Positions 7,061 to 16,626 of a DNA stretch of 17,974 nucleotides are shown one piece after another. Within the stretch, counting starts at the first letter, position 1, and each line of letters opens with the position of its first letter. Source of the stretch: Saccoglossus kowalevskii (Eukaryota; Hemichordata; Enteropneusta; Harrimaniidae); NCBI RefSeq assembly GCF_000003605.2, contig NW_003109079.1, forward strand, positions 663,350-681,323, written 5' to 3'. Under the pieces are notes generated by a model. The model was not told the DNA's origin, searched no databases, and saw only the letters and a program-made list of their open reading frames with translations. The translations under genes were made by a program, and so were the position numbers.

Positions 7061-10000
7061 GTAAGAATACTCCCTGACAGTATCGATATCAAGTCGTTGC
7101 TAGCGTATAGAATTATCTGGCAGTTTCTGTTCTGAAGAAAAGACCGGCGAGGCAAGACAGATGAGATCGTATACTAGTACATGATTTTTTCTCGAGTTTG
7201 TTTCTACCGGCACCCCATAAGTGCTTGCACGAAATTATCAAAAGATAAAGGTCCGGGTTAAAGGTTACGGAGCTGTCATTTTATGTTTCATTGACCTACC
7301 GGTACTTTATATCTTGTTTCAGTATATGTCCCTGTTCACAATTATTTTAGTGAGATGGTTCGATTGATGCCGACTCTTCATGACAAAGATTATGCTGAAA
7401 AACTTAAAGATAGTGACATCTACGATGAAAACCCTTTTGTTTTACCGTAAGTTCTATTATTTAGATTTTTATCTATTAAAATAAAAATTTTATAATTATC
7501 TCCCTGTCAGATCGTATTGACATTTTTATCAAAACTGTATTCGCTTTTGGTATTTGAATTTTTTTGTAGTCAAAGTAATATTTGAGTTTGTAGTAATAAA
7601 AAGAAAAAATAATACAGTGTGTAACAAGAAATCAAACATAAATTTTTACAGTATTTTGTTATGAGAAGGCTGTCAATTTATAGTTTGTGATTTGATCTGG
7701 TTGAAGACTTGAGTTTTTTTTATTGAAACACATAACATTCCTTGAGAGGAATTAAAGTTTTGAGTGTCTTATTTTACACATCAAAATGTTGGCTATGCTC
7801 TCTCTCTCATCATTTTTTTCAAAATTTACTAAAAATCTCTAGATAAGTTTGTAAACACTGCATTATAAAGTGCTGTTTCTTGTTCTTAATTATCACATTT
7901 ACTCACACCTAAAAAATCCTAGAGAGAACCCAGTTTTGTGCTTCAGTTTGCCCATTTTTATATAGCTTTATAATTTCTAATTGGCTGATAAAAATGTTAA
8001 ACAAAAATTATGCAGCCTTGATTTGTCAAAAGTGTCAAAAGTTGAAATAGTTACATAATAAACTAAAGTAGACAAAATACAGCACAGTACAACTAAACAA
8101 CACAAAAAAATGGTTAAAAAAAATTTATCACAATCTTTGTTTTATTGGTGGGTCATAGCAACAATGTAGCATGTGACAGAAATAGAATCATTTGTGCAGG
8201 TACAAATCTCCTTAAATGATTTTGCTGACATTTGATTCTTCTTAATTACGACTACCAACAAGCTATGTGTTTATAGGATAGGATCCTTATACTGCCTTTG
8301 TGCGTACTTTACAGTATTCTGGTGATAACAGCAGTTTAGATAATTCGTGGTCTGTTAAATAGAGACAAAATATTTATAGTAATTTTTACTTTGATGTGTC
8401 ACATAATTATAAAATTAGATTATTAAAATTAGTCGTCAAATTTTATATTTTTACCCAAAGTAATACTATTTTAGAGAAAAAAATGACATTTATGTATTTC
8501 CATATGAATCATGTTAAAGCATTATTTCATTATTAAAATCAATTTAATCATCAGAATTTCCTAACAATTACATATAATTTTTAAAAAGTCTAAAATTTCA
8601 TGATTGAAAATGGTCAAAATTGTCATTTTTACACTGGTTTCTATGATGAGATTATTTATTTTGTTCCAAACAAATTTTATCTCAAAAAAACTTGTCATCA
8701 AACATTTCTGCATGCCTGGACTAATGTTATTCAAATTTTATGAACAACACACATGATATTTTGTTTCTGGTTTTGGATTGGATTGTCCAACTGTTGGTTC
8801 ATGTGTTTTTAACAATTTTTTTTTATGAGTAAAGTAGTTTGATGACCTTACTCTCCTTTTTTATGCGTGTCTTGTGAACAACACTGTTTACACCCATAAA
8901 CTAAAAATAACATTTACAGGACACACGTATTCTGTTTATGGTATCTGGGGTAAAGGTGTGTAGCTACTTGAGTATGAAGTAATTATCTCTTGTCTGCATA
9001 CTTCTTGTTACCAGTACTGTTTTATAGTTAGATATGACTATAATTCCATATTTCCTGGAACTTTTCCAAATATTATCAACTTTTCCAGTACAAATAGTAT
9101 GTCACTTTAAATTTTACGTATTGTATTTTCTCTATTAGTAGCACATGACAGAGATATTTTAAGGTCCAAAATAATTTTAATAATCCAGAATAAATGAAAT
9201 TTCTAACAGTAAAAATACAGTACCGTTCTCAGTTCAGTATTGTTTATTTGGTCGACTGAAAATCGCAAAATGGGTAGACACATCATAATATATTTTCACT
9301 GATTCATAAAAATGATTGTATAAAAAAATGTATTATCAGTCAAAATAGTGAAAATTAATAACATGTGAACATAGAGTATTCCCCAGAAATGATGAGAATA
9401 AGATTGTGATTTATATCATCAACAGGTTATCTCTTCAACAGCGCCGCATCATCTACTGGATTTACGAATATGAAGAACTTGTGGATTCCAGCAATATGCA
9501 TGTGACCAATTGGATACATATAGCACAGGATATAAAGAGATCTTACACCAAATATGATGGTTTTGTCGTACTACATGGAACAGACACGATGGCGTACACA
9601 GCCTCGGCACTCTCCTTCATGTTTGAGAATCTCGGCAAACCAGTAATATTGACAGGATCACAGGTACACAACTTTTCATCAAAAAAATTATATTTTATAT
9701 TTATAACCATCGTGTATTGCACATCTGTGTCATGAGGTTACATTCAACCAATCAATAATACCCCCCCAACTGGACACAGTCCGGGGCTTATGGATATGAC
9801 TTCGTTCGTCCTTTTCGTCTGTCCTTTCTTTCATCTCATTATCTCAGAAATTTATCAATCGATTTTTCCCAAACTTGGTACATGGTTGATACATGATGTA
9901 TTGTGGGATAGATATGACCGAATCAAACAACTCTGTCAATTGACAACTTGTCTGTAACTGCAATCTGGCACAACTATCCCACAATGCACTATACTTACAT

Positions 10001-13000
10001 TTTGCCAACCTAGACATTAAGAGATTTGCACTTGTTAAAGAGTGCTGTGACATTCTGAATTTCTCAATTGACATGATTTTATTTTATTTTCAAACTGAAA
10101 GGTTCCGTTATTTGAGCTACGTAACGATGGTCGTGATAATCTGCTGGGTGCTATTTATTTAGCAGGTCATGTCGCAATCCCCGAGGTGAGTATATAAATA
10201 TCCCAGAAGTATTCTGATTTGATGAGTATTCATAGTATGGTTTGTTTTTAGTTTGTGTGTGAACAGGAAGCTAATGTTGTACTGTCTGTCTTTCTGTATT
10301 AATGGGTGGATGTGTCAAATCTTGTTCCAAAATTATCTCAAAAACTGCTTAGTAGATTGGAAATTTGTAATGTTGTACCCAGATACCTTATAATGAACTC
10401 CATGATTGACATGATTGTTTTAGCACAAATGCGTGCATATTAATTAGGTAATTTGCATAACAATCAACCAATTACAGCTTGTTCCTTCTGGATTTTCACA
10501 ATGCAATTAAAACTTGGTACATGCATACTATTGCTATGTTCACACGGCAGCATTCTACAGGAGCCGAACTACTGCTCCTCCCACCGATTAACAGGAGATT
10601 ATCTCTAATGCGTTCATACGGTCGGAAGCCGAACGAGAGCCGAGATCTGCCGAGTTCGATTCAGTTCGGAACGGGACAGTGCCCTCAAATAGTTGTAATA
10701 AGAGGTTACTTCAAGTTGGAGAAGACGATTGAGGGTGTGATTTGGGCTCCAATAGTTGGGCCCCTGCGTATACACGGTTGGGGCCATGTTGGGGCTCAAC
10801 CCTATTGGAGTTCAACCCCGAGGGTTTATTGGAGCTGAGCCGGCTCGAGCCGAACGCGTATACACGGCCATTTTTGCTGGCTCGAGCTGTAGCGCTCCGA
10901 TAATTAAAATGCTGTTGTGTGAACGTAGCGTGTTCTTTGTTGAATATCTAACACTACTTGGGAATTTATCTATACATGCAGCTAATTTCATGTTTGGGAC
11001 TACATAAATTCATTAAGGGATGACCTAGAGCCCAACCCCAAGGCAGATATTGAGAACTGTCCATAACACTTACTCATATGTAGTTTCTAATTTTGGTGTT
11101 GTTGTTTCCAGATCTGGTCTGCAAAATTTCAAATGAATATGTTTTCACCTTGTCTGGATAAGAATATTATTTCATACAGAAAACCTTATTCCCAGAGTAG
11201 TGGCTGTGTATATGACGACATTTTCTGCAAACCACTGTGACCTTTCTGTTTTATAAATCTTTTAGATGCCACCGTTTCTTTGACCAAAATGTTGACCCAA
11301 GATTTGGCACATTTTAATATACTACCGGTATTATTAATATACTTAAATTTTGTAAATTTGATTTTTGTATTCAAAGAGTTAACGTAAACTGGCAGGATTT
11401 GGATCTGTCAGTCAATTTACAGAATTATGCAGCCTTGGTTATGCCTTACTTTCTAAAACTACAAACATGTGTTTATCTCTGTAGGTGGCATTATACTTTA
11501 ACAATAAGTTGTTCCGTGGTAACCGTTGCACGAAGGTAGCATCTCACAGCTTTGATGCCTTTGATTCACCAAATCTAGCACCATTAATTAATATGGGAGT
11601 GGACATAGAAGGTATGTTACATTGATAATACCCGTGGTACTGTTCAAATTATAAACTTGCATTGCCTATTTGTAATAAAAAAAATTGACAGATGTTACTG
11701 TGATTTTATGTCTTTGAGGGCTCCAGGAAATAAAGTTCACTGCTATAAAATATTGTGATTTCTCCCTGTCTCCAGAAATTTAAAAAAATTTGTCTCGTGA
11801 AATTAAGTGGTATATACAAAGTATCAATAGACAGCTTGACAATTATTTATAAGAAATGTTGTTTTACTTTTGTCCAATTTTTTTTTTAGATAGTTGGTCA
11901 TAAATCCCATGACCACGTTCATTGGTTTATTGTGTAAAACCACGGAGCTATTGTCCATTCATCATGATATAGTATTATTTTGTGTGTTAAAGTTATGTGT
12001 TTTGAGGAAATTGTCCTAATATTTCTCAAAAATCGCTATTTTTAGTACAATTACATAGAACTCAATGTTAAAGAAAAATGCATTTTTTGACCTATTTCAA
12101 AACCCAGACTTTGTAAACAATTAAGGACAGCAAACATTTACTCACTGACAATATATGATTTTTTCAGCCTATGTCAACAGCCTGTAATTTGAGATATGAC
12201 ATCATATCTCTGCCATATGAACCTATGGTAAAAACGTAATAATACTGAAAAAATTGCCACAATCCACTAAAATATTTCTTAAAAATTAGACTAGTGACCC
12301 CAAACTTTTTTTTAAGTTAATATCTTTGTTATTGCCTGAGGGTAAAATTTATTGCAAAATGAATAAAGTTTTTTCATTTATTTAATTTTGTTTATATTAA
12401 CTTAATATATTCAATATTTTCATTTTGTTCTGATAGTTTGTTGGGATAGTATCTTTCGGAGTTCTGCCACCGAAAAGTTCAAAGTTCAAGAGAAAATGAA
12501 TACCAACATTGGTTTACTACGGCTCTTTCCCGGCATCACCACGGAAACGGTAAGACATTTATAGCTTTTAGTTCCTATCTTGCTTTGTACCAAAAGAATT
12601 CAGACATCCTAGTAGTAGTTGTACAGTTTAATTAATGAGTACTTTTGTACTACGCAGGTATGCACTACACATTTCTAGGTTTGTTTTCAGGGGATTATTG
12701 GTGCCAGGTACAGACATAATAGTATCACTGTAGTTAAATAAATGTGTCTGTCTTGTATTAATCACTGATACACCTGTTTGTTGTGGCAGGCTATTCTTGT
12801 CCTACCGATACACTGTTGAAAGGGGGTGGGGTTGGTGAGGGGGTGGAGGGTGTTTTATTTATGAACATTACATTCTGTACGACTGAAACGTAACATGGGC
12901 TGAATTTTGGTTACTGTACATGAGCAGACGATTATTACAGTGATATCAATTTTCATCCATGTACTTCACTTTCTTGGACCAATTGAATGGCATGACTTGT

Positions 13001-14083
13001 GGTGTCTCTTTTAGACTGATTCATTATTTGACAGTTTCTCGTGGGATTTATAAATTGAATTTATTCCAAAATTAGTACAAATTGTACATCTGTGGCTATA
13101 AATGTTTTGATCCAAACTCGTGATGGCAGAAGAGTGTATTCACAGTGAGAACGGTGATCCTGTATGCACAAACTCAAGTTTATTGTTAGGCAGTGAAAAG
13201 TTGTGAATAAATAAGATCTCCATATCAAGTCTGCGTAATATTGGATTTGTTAAAATATCAAAGCTTGTACATGAAAACTGTTTTGATCAATTTTACCATC
13301 TAATATATCTCAAAGATAAATTAAATTTCCTAAAGAATGAGGAGGTATGCCACTGATAAAAGGCCACTAAACTCAAAACACAAAAGCTCAAAAGAGAATA
13401 CTGTTTTCCTACAATACCACATCAGCTACATATTAAGTTACCATTACCATGAATAAACACACTTACCAGGCAAAGTAGCAATTACATTAGTTACAAAGAA
13501 TTTAATCGACAAAGAATTAATTTTAAACCGCTGTTGAAAACATATTTAGTGAATACTGTAATTGTTGTAGTCGATTCATTGCACATAACTACTGTATATG
13601 TCAAAGCCTATAAACAAAATATATCCGATAATAAACTCAACTGTTTTTTGTTGATTATGTTATTTCTTGTATGACGGTCTTCCTGTTTCTCATCTACTCA
13701 ACCATGTTGTCATCTTCTATTCATTCCTATTTATTTCCAGTTTCTCAATCATTTTCCTTCTTCATATTTTTATCACTCAATACCCCATAGGTGATTGATT
13801 TTTTAGATCAGCTGCAGAGTGACTTGCCATACCAGCTGGATCTCACAAACCATCTTGACGTCACACAGGTAGCTGTGCAAAAAATTCATATTCATAAAAA
13901 CAAAATCTCATTTCCTTTTTAGTAGGTTAGTTAGGTAGTCAGGGCAACTAAATTCTGGTGACCTGGGTTGCTTCAGACTCCATCACTAGAAGATACCTCT
14001 CTGTGTAGTATGTAGGTGTGGCATATCACTGCACTGATTTTTTTCTTTTTCCAATGTTTGTAAAAACCACTTTCCTCTTGTAC

Positions 14084-14144
<61 letters not shown>

Positions 14145-16626
14145 TTGTATATTTTCTTATGTCCTTGTGTTGTATGTTTAATATCTTTTTACAGGTTGTC
14201 AGATTTCTCTGTCCTTCTCTTAATACTGATGGTAATTCAGTGACAGACAGTGCTGTCCTTCATACTTCTGACGAAACTAAGGTATAAAAATAAATAATAA
14301 CACATGTATCACTATTTTCTAACCTCTGTTGAAACTTATGCATGCATGTCTGTTTCTCTCTTTCTTTCTGTCTGTCTGTCTGTCTGTCTGTGTGCAGTTT
14401 TTGTACTTTGATCTGAATAACTTTTGGTACAAATCTATGCCTAGTTATTAGCCACATTTGCATAATAAATATTTAGCACCTTTCTCTGCTACCATTACAA
14501 GTGTTTCAGTGGTGCTATATACAGTGTACATGTAAATTATAAATAAAACATAAGGTACTTAGTGTTTAAAGCAGAATTTAAACTAACAATTTGCAAAGTT
14601 GACAGAATGAGATAATTGAGATCAATTTGCAATATATACAATCAGCATCTCAGTATTGTTTACAATAATACTTTACACAAGCTTTAGCTTTATTCTTCCA
14701 CATTAACTCTATAATTTGAGGGCGAGACTGTTTCTGTTTGTGGAGGGTAGGTACAAGTTTGACTGCTTCAGGTATTCCAATTCAAAATTTGTTTAACTAG
14801 ATAGAAAAGCTGGCTGTACTGCTTGGCATGATGTTTTTCAATATGCACAATACTTGTAATATTTATCTGTCGCATTTGTAATTTAGCTGATCAAAGCTCA
14901 GACCTACTTCTCTCCAAAACAATGGTTTATTCCGAATTGCAGCTCTCTTTTGCAAGTTATTATTATAGAAAGATGCTCAGATTATTTTCTGTTTTTCAAT
15001 TCATGTATTAAAAAAAAATCCATATGGTATCATGCATGTTATTCTATCTTAAACAAAACTTATATGGTACATACGTGCTATACTGTTATTGCCTGATTTA
15101 CAGGTCAAGGCATTTCTGCAGCCACCAATGCAAGGAATAGTGTTGCAGACGTATGGAGCTGGCAATGCACCAGACAACAGGAAAGATCTCCTCGCAGCTT
15201 TTAAGGAAGCTTCCGACAGAGGGGCGCTAATTGTGAATTGTACACAATGTACAAAGGGTACCGTGGTTTGCTCATATGCTACGGGAAGGGTAAGTGTCTT
15301 ATTTTTTCACTTTCTGTTATCTATTGGTAATGGTATTTCTGATGTTTAGTTTGTAGCTGATATCTTTTCTTAGTTAATTTCAAACTTGTGTACAATATTC
15401 AAATTGTATGCATGATATCATCATCTGGATCACATGATTAACACATGATTCATTCTACCAAGATATTACTTTTGGCATCAGACATAGATCATAAGAGCAT
15501 GATGTAAAATTGCCAAAGAGAGTGAGTGCAATTCATAATACACTGGCTGAAAAGGATCTTCTATTGTATAGTGGTGAGGCTGGTGAAGATGGCATGACAT
15601 GTCTTCCAGCTAGAATAACCACCTGTCTATATTCAGAACCATTCTATGTCATTATTAAACAGTTGACTTGTATTCCAGGCATTGCTGGATGCCGGGATCA
15701 TTCCAGGGTCTGATATGACAGTGGAAGCAGCTTTAACAAAATTGAGCTATGTTCTTAACAAAGAGGGTCTCAGCGTGGAGGAGAAACGAAAACTCATGGC
15801 TACAAACTTGCGTGGAGAAATGAGAGTGATGCAGGGTATTCCAGAGAAGTTAAGTTTGAAGGACAGCGAGTTCATCCGTGGTGTAGCAACTACTTTGAAA
15901 CTAACATCTAGTGAGGTTGGTCTAATCAAGTCAATGTGATTTATGTTTTAGCAAATTGCCGTTGTGAAGACCTTTTGTCAAGGTTGTCGTCACCTTCCAC
16001 AATTTAGTTTTATGCAACATCTACTTCCAGCATCTGTCAGATAGTTGCAGAATTCTTGAAACTTCTCAAATTCTCATTTTAACAGGAGGTTCGTGCTGTT
16101 GCTGACGCTTTGTTTCCAACATTGATGTGCTCTGCAGCTAAACTGGGAAATATAGACCTAATGAAAGATCTTCAAAAATATGTAAGTCACACTTCTTATG
16201 ATTGGTTATGAATATTGTAAATACTTTAATTAATTTTTGCTGAAATGACTATGGGTATTTTGTATGGAATTTATTTTCACTTATTTTTGCTGAGTTTAAG
16301 AGGTGTATTTGCTGGGATATATTTTTACTGAATCTTTCCTTCAGCAAAAATTAATTTTAAGCGAAAATAAAGTATATTTCACAGTCTAATGCATCAATAC
16401 TAAAACTAACTGAACATTAATTGACATAGCTTGAATTTTTATTTTTTTGTTGTGGTTCCCAGGGTAGCAATCTTGACAACAATGATTACGATGAACGTAC
16501 ACCATTGCATATTGCAGCAGCTGAGGGAAAGCTGGATGCTGTCAAGTTTTTACTGGAGAATGGTGCTTCTGTGCATGCGAGAGACAGATATGATCACACC
16601 CCTCTTATGGACGCCATTCGGTTCAA
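6802..16626 (+). CDS. ASPG: ASPG: L-asparaginase / 60 kDa lysophospholipase with ankyrin repeats, 12 exons, 3' end outside window
   Basis: The enzyme hydrolyses L-asparagine to aspartate and ammonia in the cytosol; the mammalian homologue is also reported to have lysophospholipase activity. Twelve exons join in frame to 597 codons plus two bases: 6802-7060, 7323-7446, 9426-9663, 10102-10185, 11485-11611, 12437-12549, 13791-13868, 14195-14281, 15104-15289, 15679-15915, 16086-16181, 16463-16626. The asparaginase domain covers about residues 70-500. Motif 1 is YTGGTIG (catalytic Thr78), DSSN at 148-151 binds substrate, HGTDT holds Thr180-Asp181, and NRCTK holds Lys252. The second lobe follows with GAGNAP, NCTQC and [15 protein letters not shown]. 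Ankyrin repeats start at about residue 522. The first in-frame ATG (6802, G at -3) is chosen; it gives about 74 residues before TGGTIG, much longer than in human ASPG. Exons 7-8 add 55 residues absent from human and E. coli enzymes. The rest of the ankyrin region lies beyond the window. Confidence 0.93.
7323..7446 (+). CDS. ASPG: ASPG exon 2
   Basis: Codes [20 protein letters not shown] and the segment up to FVLP (residues 87-128). The acceptor is TTGTTTCAG and the donor GTAAGT, phases 1 to 2. The content matches the region between the TGGTIG loop and the first helix of type I asparaginases. Confidence 0.9.
7447..9425. other. ASPG: Intron 2 (about 2 kb), nothing recognised
   Basis: AT-rich intron with many T and A runs. 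I found no coding segment, inverted-repeat element or hairpin-led repeat in it. Confidence 0.6.
9426..9663 (+). CDS. ASPG: ASPG exon 3 (DSSN and HGTDT motifs)
   Basis: Codes residues 128-207. It carries substrate-binding DSSN (148-151), [19 protein letters not shown] with catalytic Thr180-Asp181, and ends in PVILTGSQ. The acceptor is CATCAACAG. The donor GTACAC is moderately weak, and the exon ends in phase 0. Confidence 0.93.
9761..10060 (+). repeat. Dispersed repeat in intron 3, hairpin-led family
   Basis: The copy opens with a C-run, a GGAC-ACA-GTCC hairpin and GGGG, followed by CTTATGG. It then has GTCC-rich words and TCAGAAATTTATCAATCGAT followed by a CCAAACTTGGTACATGG-type stretch. The same order (hairpin, CTTATG, GTCCGT words, CGAT, CAACTT, ATACAT, ATGGGA/GTGGGA) recurs from 17829 to the window end, so these are two members of one family. 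Inside it, GTATTGTGGGATAG (9898-9911) and CTATCCCACAATGC (9974-9987) are inverted at 13 of 14 positions. Confidence 0.55.
10102..10185 (+). CDS. ASPG: ASPG exon 4
   Basis: Codes [19 protein letters not shown] through AIPE (residues 208-235), phase 0 to 0. It matches the conserved VPIxxxxSDGRxNLLGAL region of type I asparaginases. The acceptor is CTGAAAG and the donor GTGAGT. Confidence 0.92.
10268..10440. repeat. Probable degenerate dispersed repeat in intron 4
   Basis: The words AAATTATCTCAAAAACTGCT and GATTGGAAATTTGTAATG resemble the ATTATCTCAGAAA...GATTTTTCCCAAACTTGG part of the intron 3 repeat. The match is short and diverged, so family membership is tentative. Confidence 0.3.
10533..10929. 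mobile_element. MITE-like element with 21-bp terminal inverted repeats (intron 4)
   Basis: GCTATGTTCACACGGCAGCAT (10533-10553) is the inverted counterpart of 10909-10929, agreeing at 18 of 21 positions. The 397-bp unit is much richer in G+C than the flanking intron. Inside, the words GTATACACGG (near 10765 and 10856) and GAGCCGAAC (near 10625 and 10845) recur. It encodes no transposase, so it would depend on an autonomous relative. No target-site duplication was clear at the two ends. Confidence 0.65.
10930..11484. other. ASPG: Rest of intron 4
   Basis: AT-rich intron sequence up to the CTCTGTAG acceptor of exon 5. No repeat or gene is recognised. Confidence 0.5.
11485..11611 (+). CDS. ASPG: ASPG exon 5 (catalytic lysine)
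   Basis: Codes [18 protein letters not shown] through GVDIE (residues 236-277), ending in phase 1. The RGNRxTK motif carries Lys252, the general acid/base partner of Asp181. FDAFDSPNL follows, as in other type I enzymes. The donor is GTATGT. Confidence 0.94.
11612..12436. other. ASPG: Intron 5, nothing recognised
   Basis: AT-rich with several T runs. No coding or repeat signal that I can support. Confidence 0.6.
12437..12549 (+). CDS. ASPG: ASPG exon 6
   Basis: Codes [17 protein letters not shown] through [18 protein letters not shown] (residues 278-315), phase 1 to 0. GLLRLxPGI is conserved in human ASPG and in E. coli type I asparaginase as IYPGI. In those enzymes a VxxFL segment and the GxGNxP strand follow at once; here exons 7 and 8 intervene. 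Confidence 0.93.
12550..13790. other. ASPG: Intron 6
   Basis: Contains a G-quadruplex-type motif (12822-12850, listed separately) and a long pyrimidine-rich stretch at about 13675-13785 before exon 7. No other element is recognised. Confidence 0.55.
12822..12850 (+). other. G-quadruplex motif on the transcribed-RNA sense strand
   Basis: Four runs of three or more G (12822-12826, 12828-12831, 12839-12843, 12848-12850) are separated by loops of 1, 7 and 4 bases. This fits the usual G3+N1-7 rule. It stands out in an AT-rich intron about 0.94 kb before exon 7, and the sense orientation means it could form in the pre-mRNA. Confidence 0.55.
13791..13868 (+). CDS. ASPG: ASPG exon 7 (26-residue insert, possible cassette exon)
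   Basis: Codes [20 protein letters not shown] plus six residues (316-341), phase 0 to 0. It follows a long pyrimidine tract and a CCCCATAG acceptor; the donor CAG|GTAGCT is weak. Human and E. coli enzymes have nothing corresponding between PGI and the VxxFLxxP strand. The exon is symmetric, so skipping or inclusion keeps the frame. It is open, correctly flanked and in phase, but proof of use needs transcripts. Confidence 0.7.
14083..14144. repeat. (CTGT)n microsatellite, about 15 units
   Basis: Uninterrupted CTGT units in intron 7, about 50 bp before exon 8. A second shorter array in the same orientation lies in intron 8. Confidence 0.95.
14195..14281 (+). CDS. ASPG: ASPG exon 8 (29-residue insert, possible cassette exon)
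   Basis: Codes [16 protein letters not shown] through TSDETK (residues 342-370), phase 0 to 0. The acceptor TTTTTACAG is good and the donor AAG|GTATAA is weak. It is rich in Ser, Thr and Asp, as a flexible surface loop would be. Its opening VxxFL resembles the openings of exons 7 and 9. Like exon 7 it lies where other type I asparaginases have no insert. Confidence 0.68.
14282..15103. other. ASPG: Intron 8
   Basis: Apart from the (CTGT)n array near its 5' end, I see only AT-rich sequence up to the TGATTTACAG acceptor of exon 9. Confidence 0.55.
14367..14393. repeat. (CTGT)n microsatellite, about 6 units
   Basis: Short CTGT array in intron 8 following CTCTTTCTTT, about 85 bp downstream of exon 8 and in the same orientation as the array upstream of it. 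Confidence 0.9.
15104..15289 (+). CDS. ASPG: ASPG exon 9
   Basis: Codes [20 protein letters not shown] through SYATGR (residues 371-432), phase 0 to 0. AFLQPPxxGxVxxTxGxGNxP and RGxxIVNCTxC match human ASPG almost word for word; YATG is shared with bacterial type I enzymes. The donor GTAAGT is strong. Confidence 0.94.
15290..15678. other. ASPG: Intron 9, nothing recognised
   Basis: AT-rich intron. A 67-codon open frame overlaps its end and exon 10 in another phase and shows no family signature. Confidence 0.55.
15679..15915 (+). CDS. ASPG: ASPG exon 10
   Basis: Codes [20 protein letters not shown] through LTSSE (residues 433-511). DMTxEAALxKLSYVL and LRGEM end the asparaginase fold. Only phase 0 keeps exon 11 open, so the donor must be GAG|GTTGGT at 15916. 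A stronger-looking GTGAGG at 15911 would shift the frame and end the protein within exon 11. The resulting junction [14 protein letters not shown] aligns with the human SQEADALRNALVP region. Confidence 0.88.
16086..16181 (+). CDS. ASPG: ASPG exon 11 (first, degenerate ankyrin repeat)
   Basis: Codes [20 protein letters not shown] through DLQKY (residues 512-543), phase 0 to 0. The [17 protein letters not shown] pattern is a degenerate ankyrin repeat helix pair and corresponds to human ACAAAHAGDVEALQAL. The acceptor is TTTTAACAG and the donor GTAAGT. Confidence 0.9.
16216..16385. mobile_element. Small MITE-like element, copy A (intron 11)
   Basis: TTAATTTTTGCTGAA (16230-16244) and TTCAGCAAAAATTAA (16340-16354) are perfect inverted repeats. 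Outside them, AATACTTTA and TAAAGTATATT continue the symmetry. The internal word TTTGTATGGAATTTATTTTC is shared with copy B at 17596-17779. No coding capacity. Confidence 0.65.
16463..16626 (+). CDS. ASPG: ASPG exon 12 (ankyrin repeats)
   Basis: Codes residues 544-597 and two bases of the next codon (phase 2). [20 protein letters not shown] is a near-consensus ankyrin repeat, followed by [10 protein letters not shown] and a second start at [10 protein letters not shown]. The acceptor is GTTCCCAG and the donor GTAAGT. No acceptable continuation exon was found up to 17974, so the remaining ankyrin repeats and the stop lie beyond the window. Confidence 0.93.

Noticed and set aside
13690-13741. 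Alternative acceptor TTATTTCCAG before ASPG exon 7
   Set aside because: Using it would add 50 bases and bring a stop into frame at once; the acceptor at 13789-13790 keeps the frame.
14018-14287. Open frame overlapping the CTGT array and exon 8
   Set aside because: Its first part is intron 7 and the translated microsatellite (repeated Leu-Ser-Val-Cys); only the exon 8 part is real.
15510-15713. Open frame of 67 codons in intron 9
   Set aside because: It is in a different phase from exon 10 and starts inside the intron; no domain is visible.
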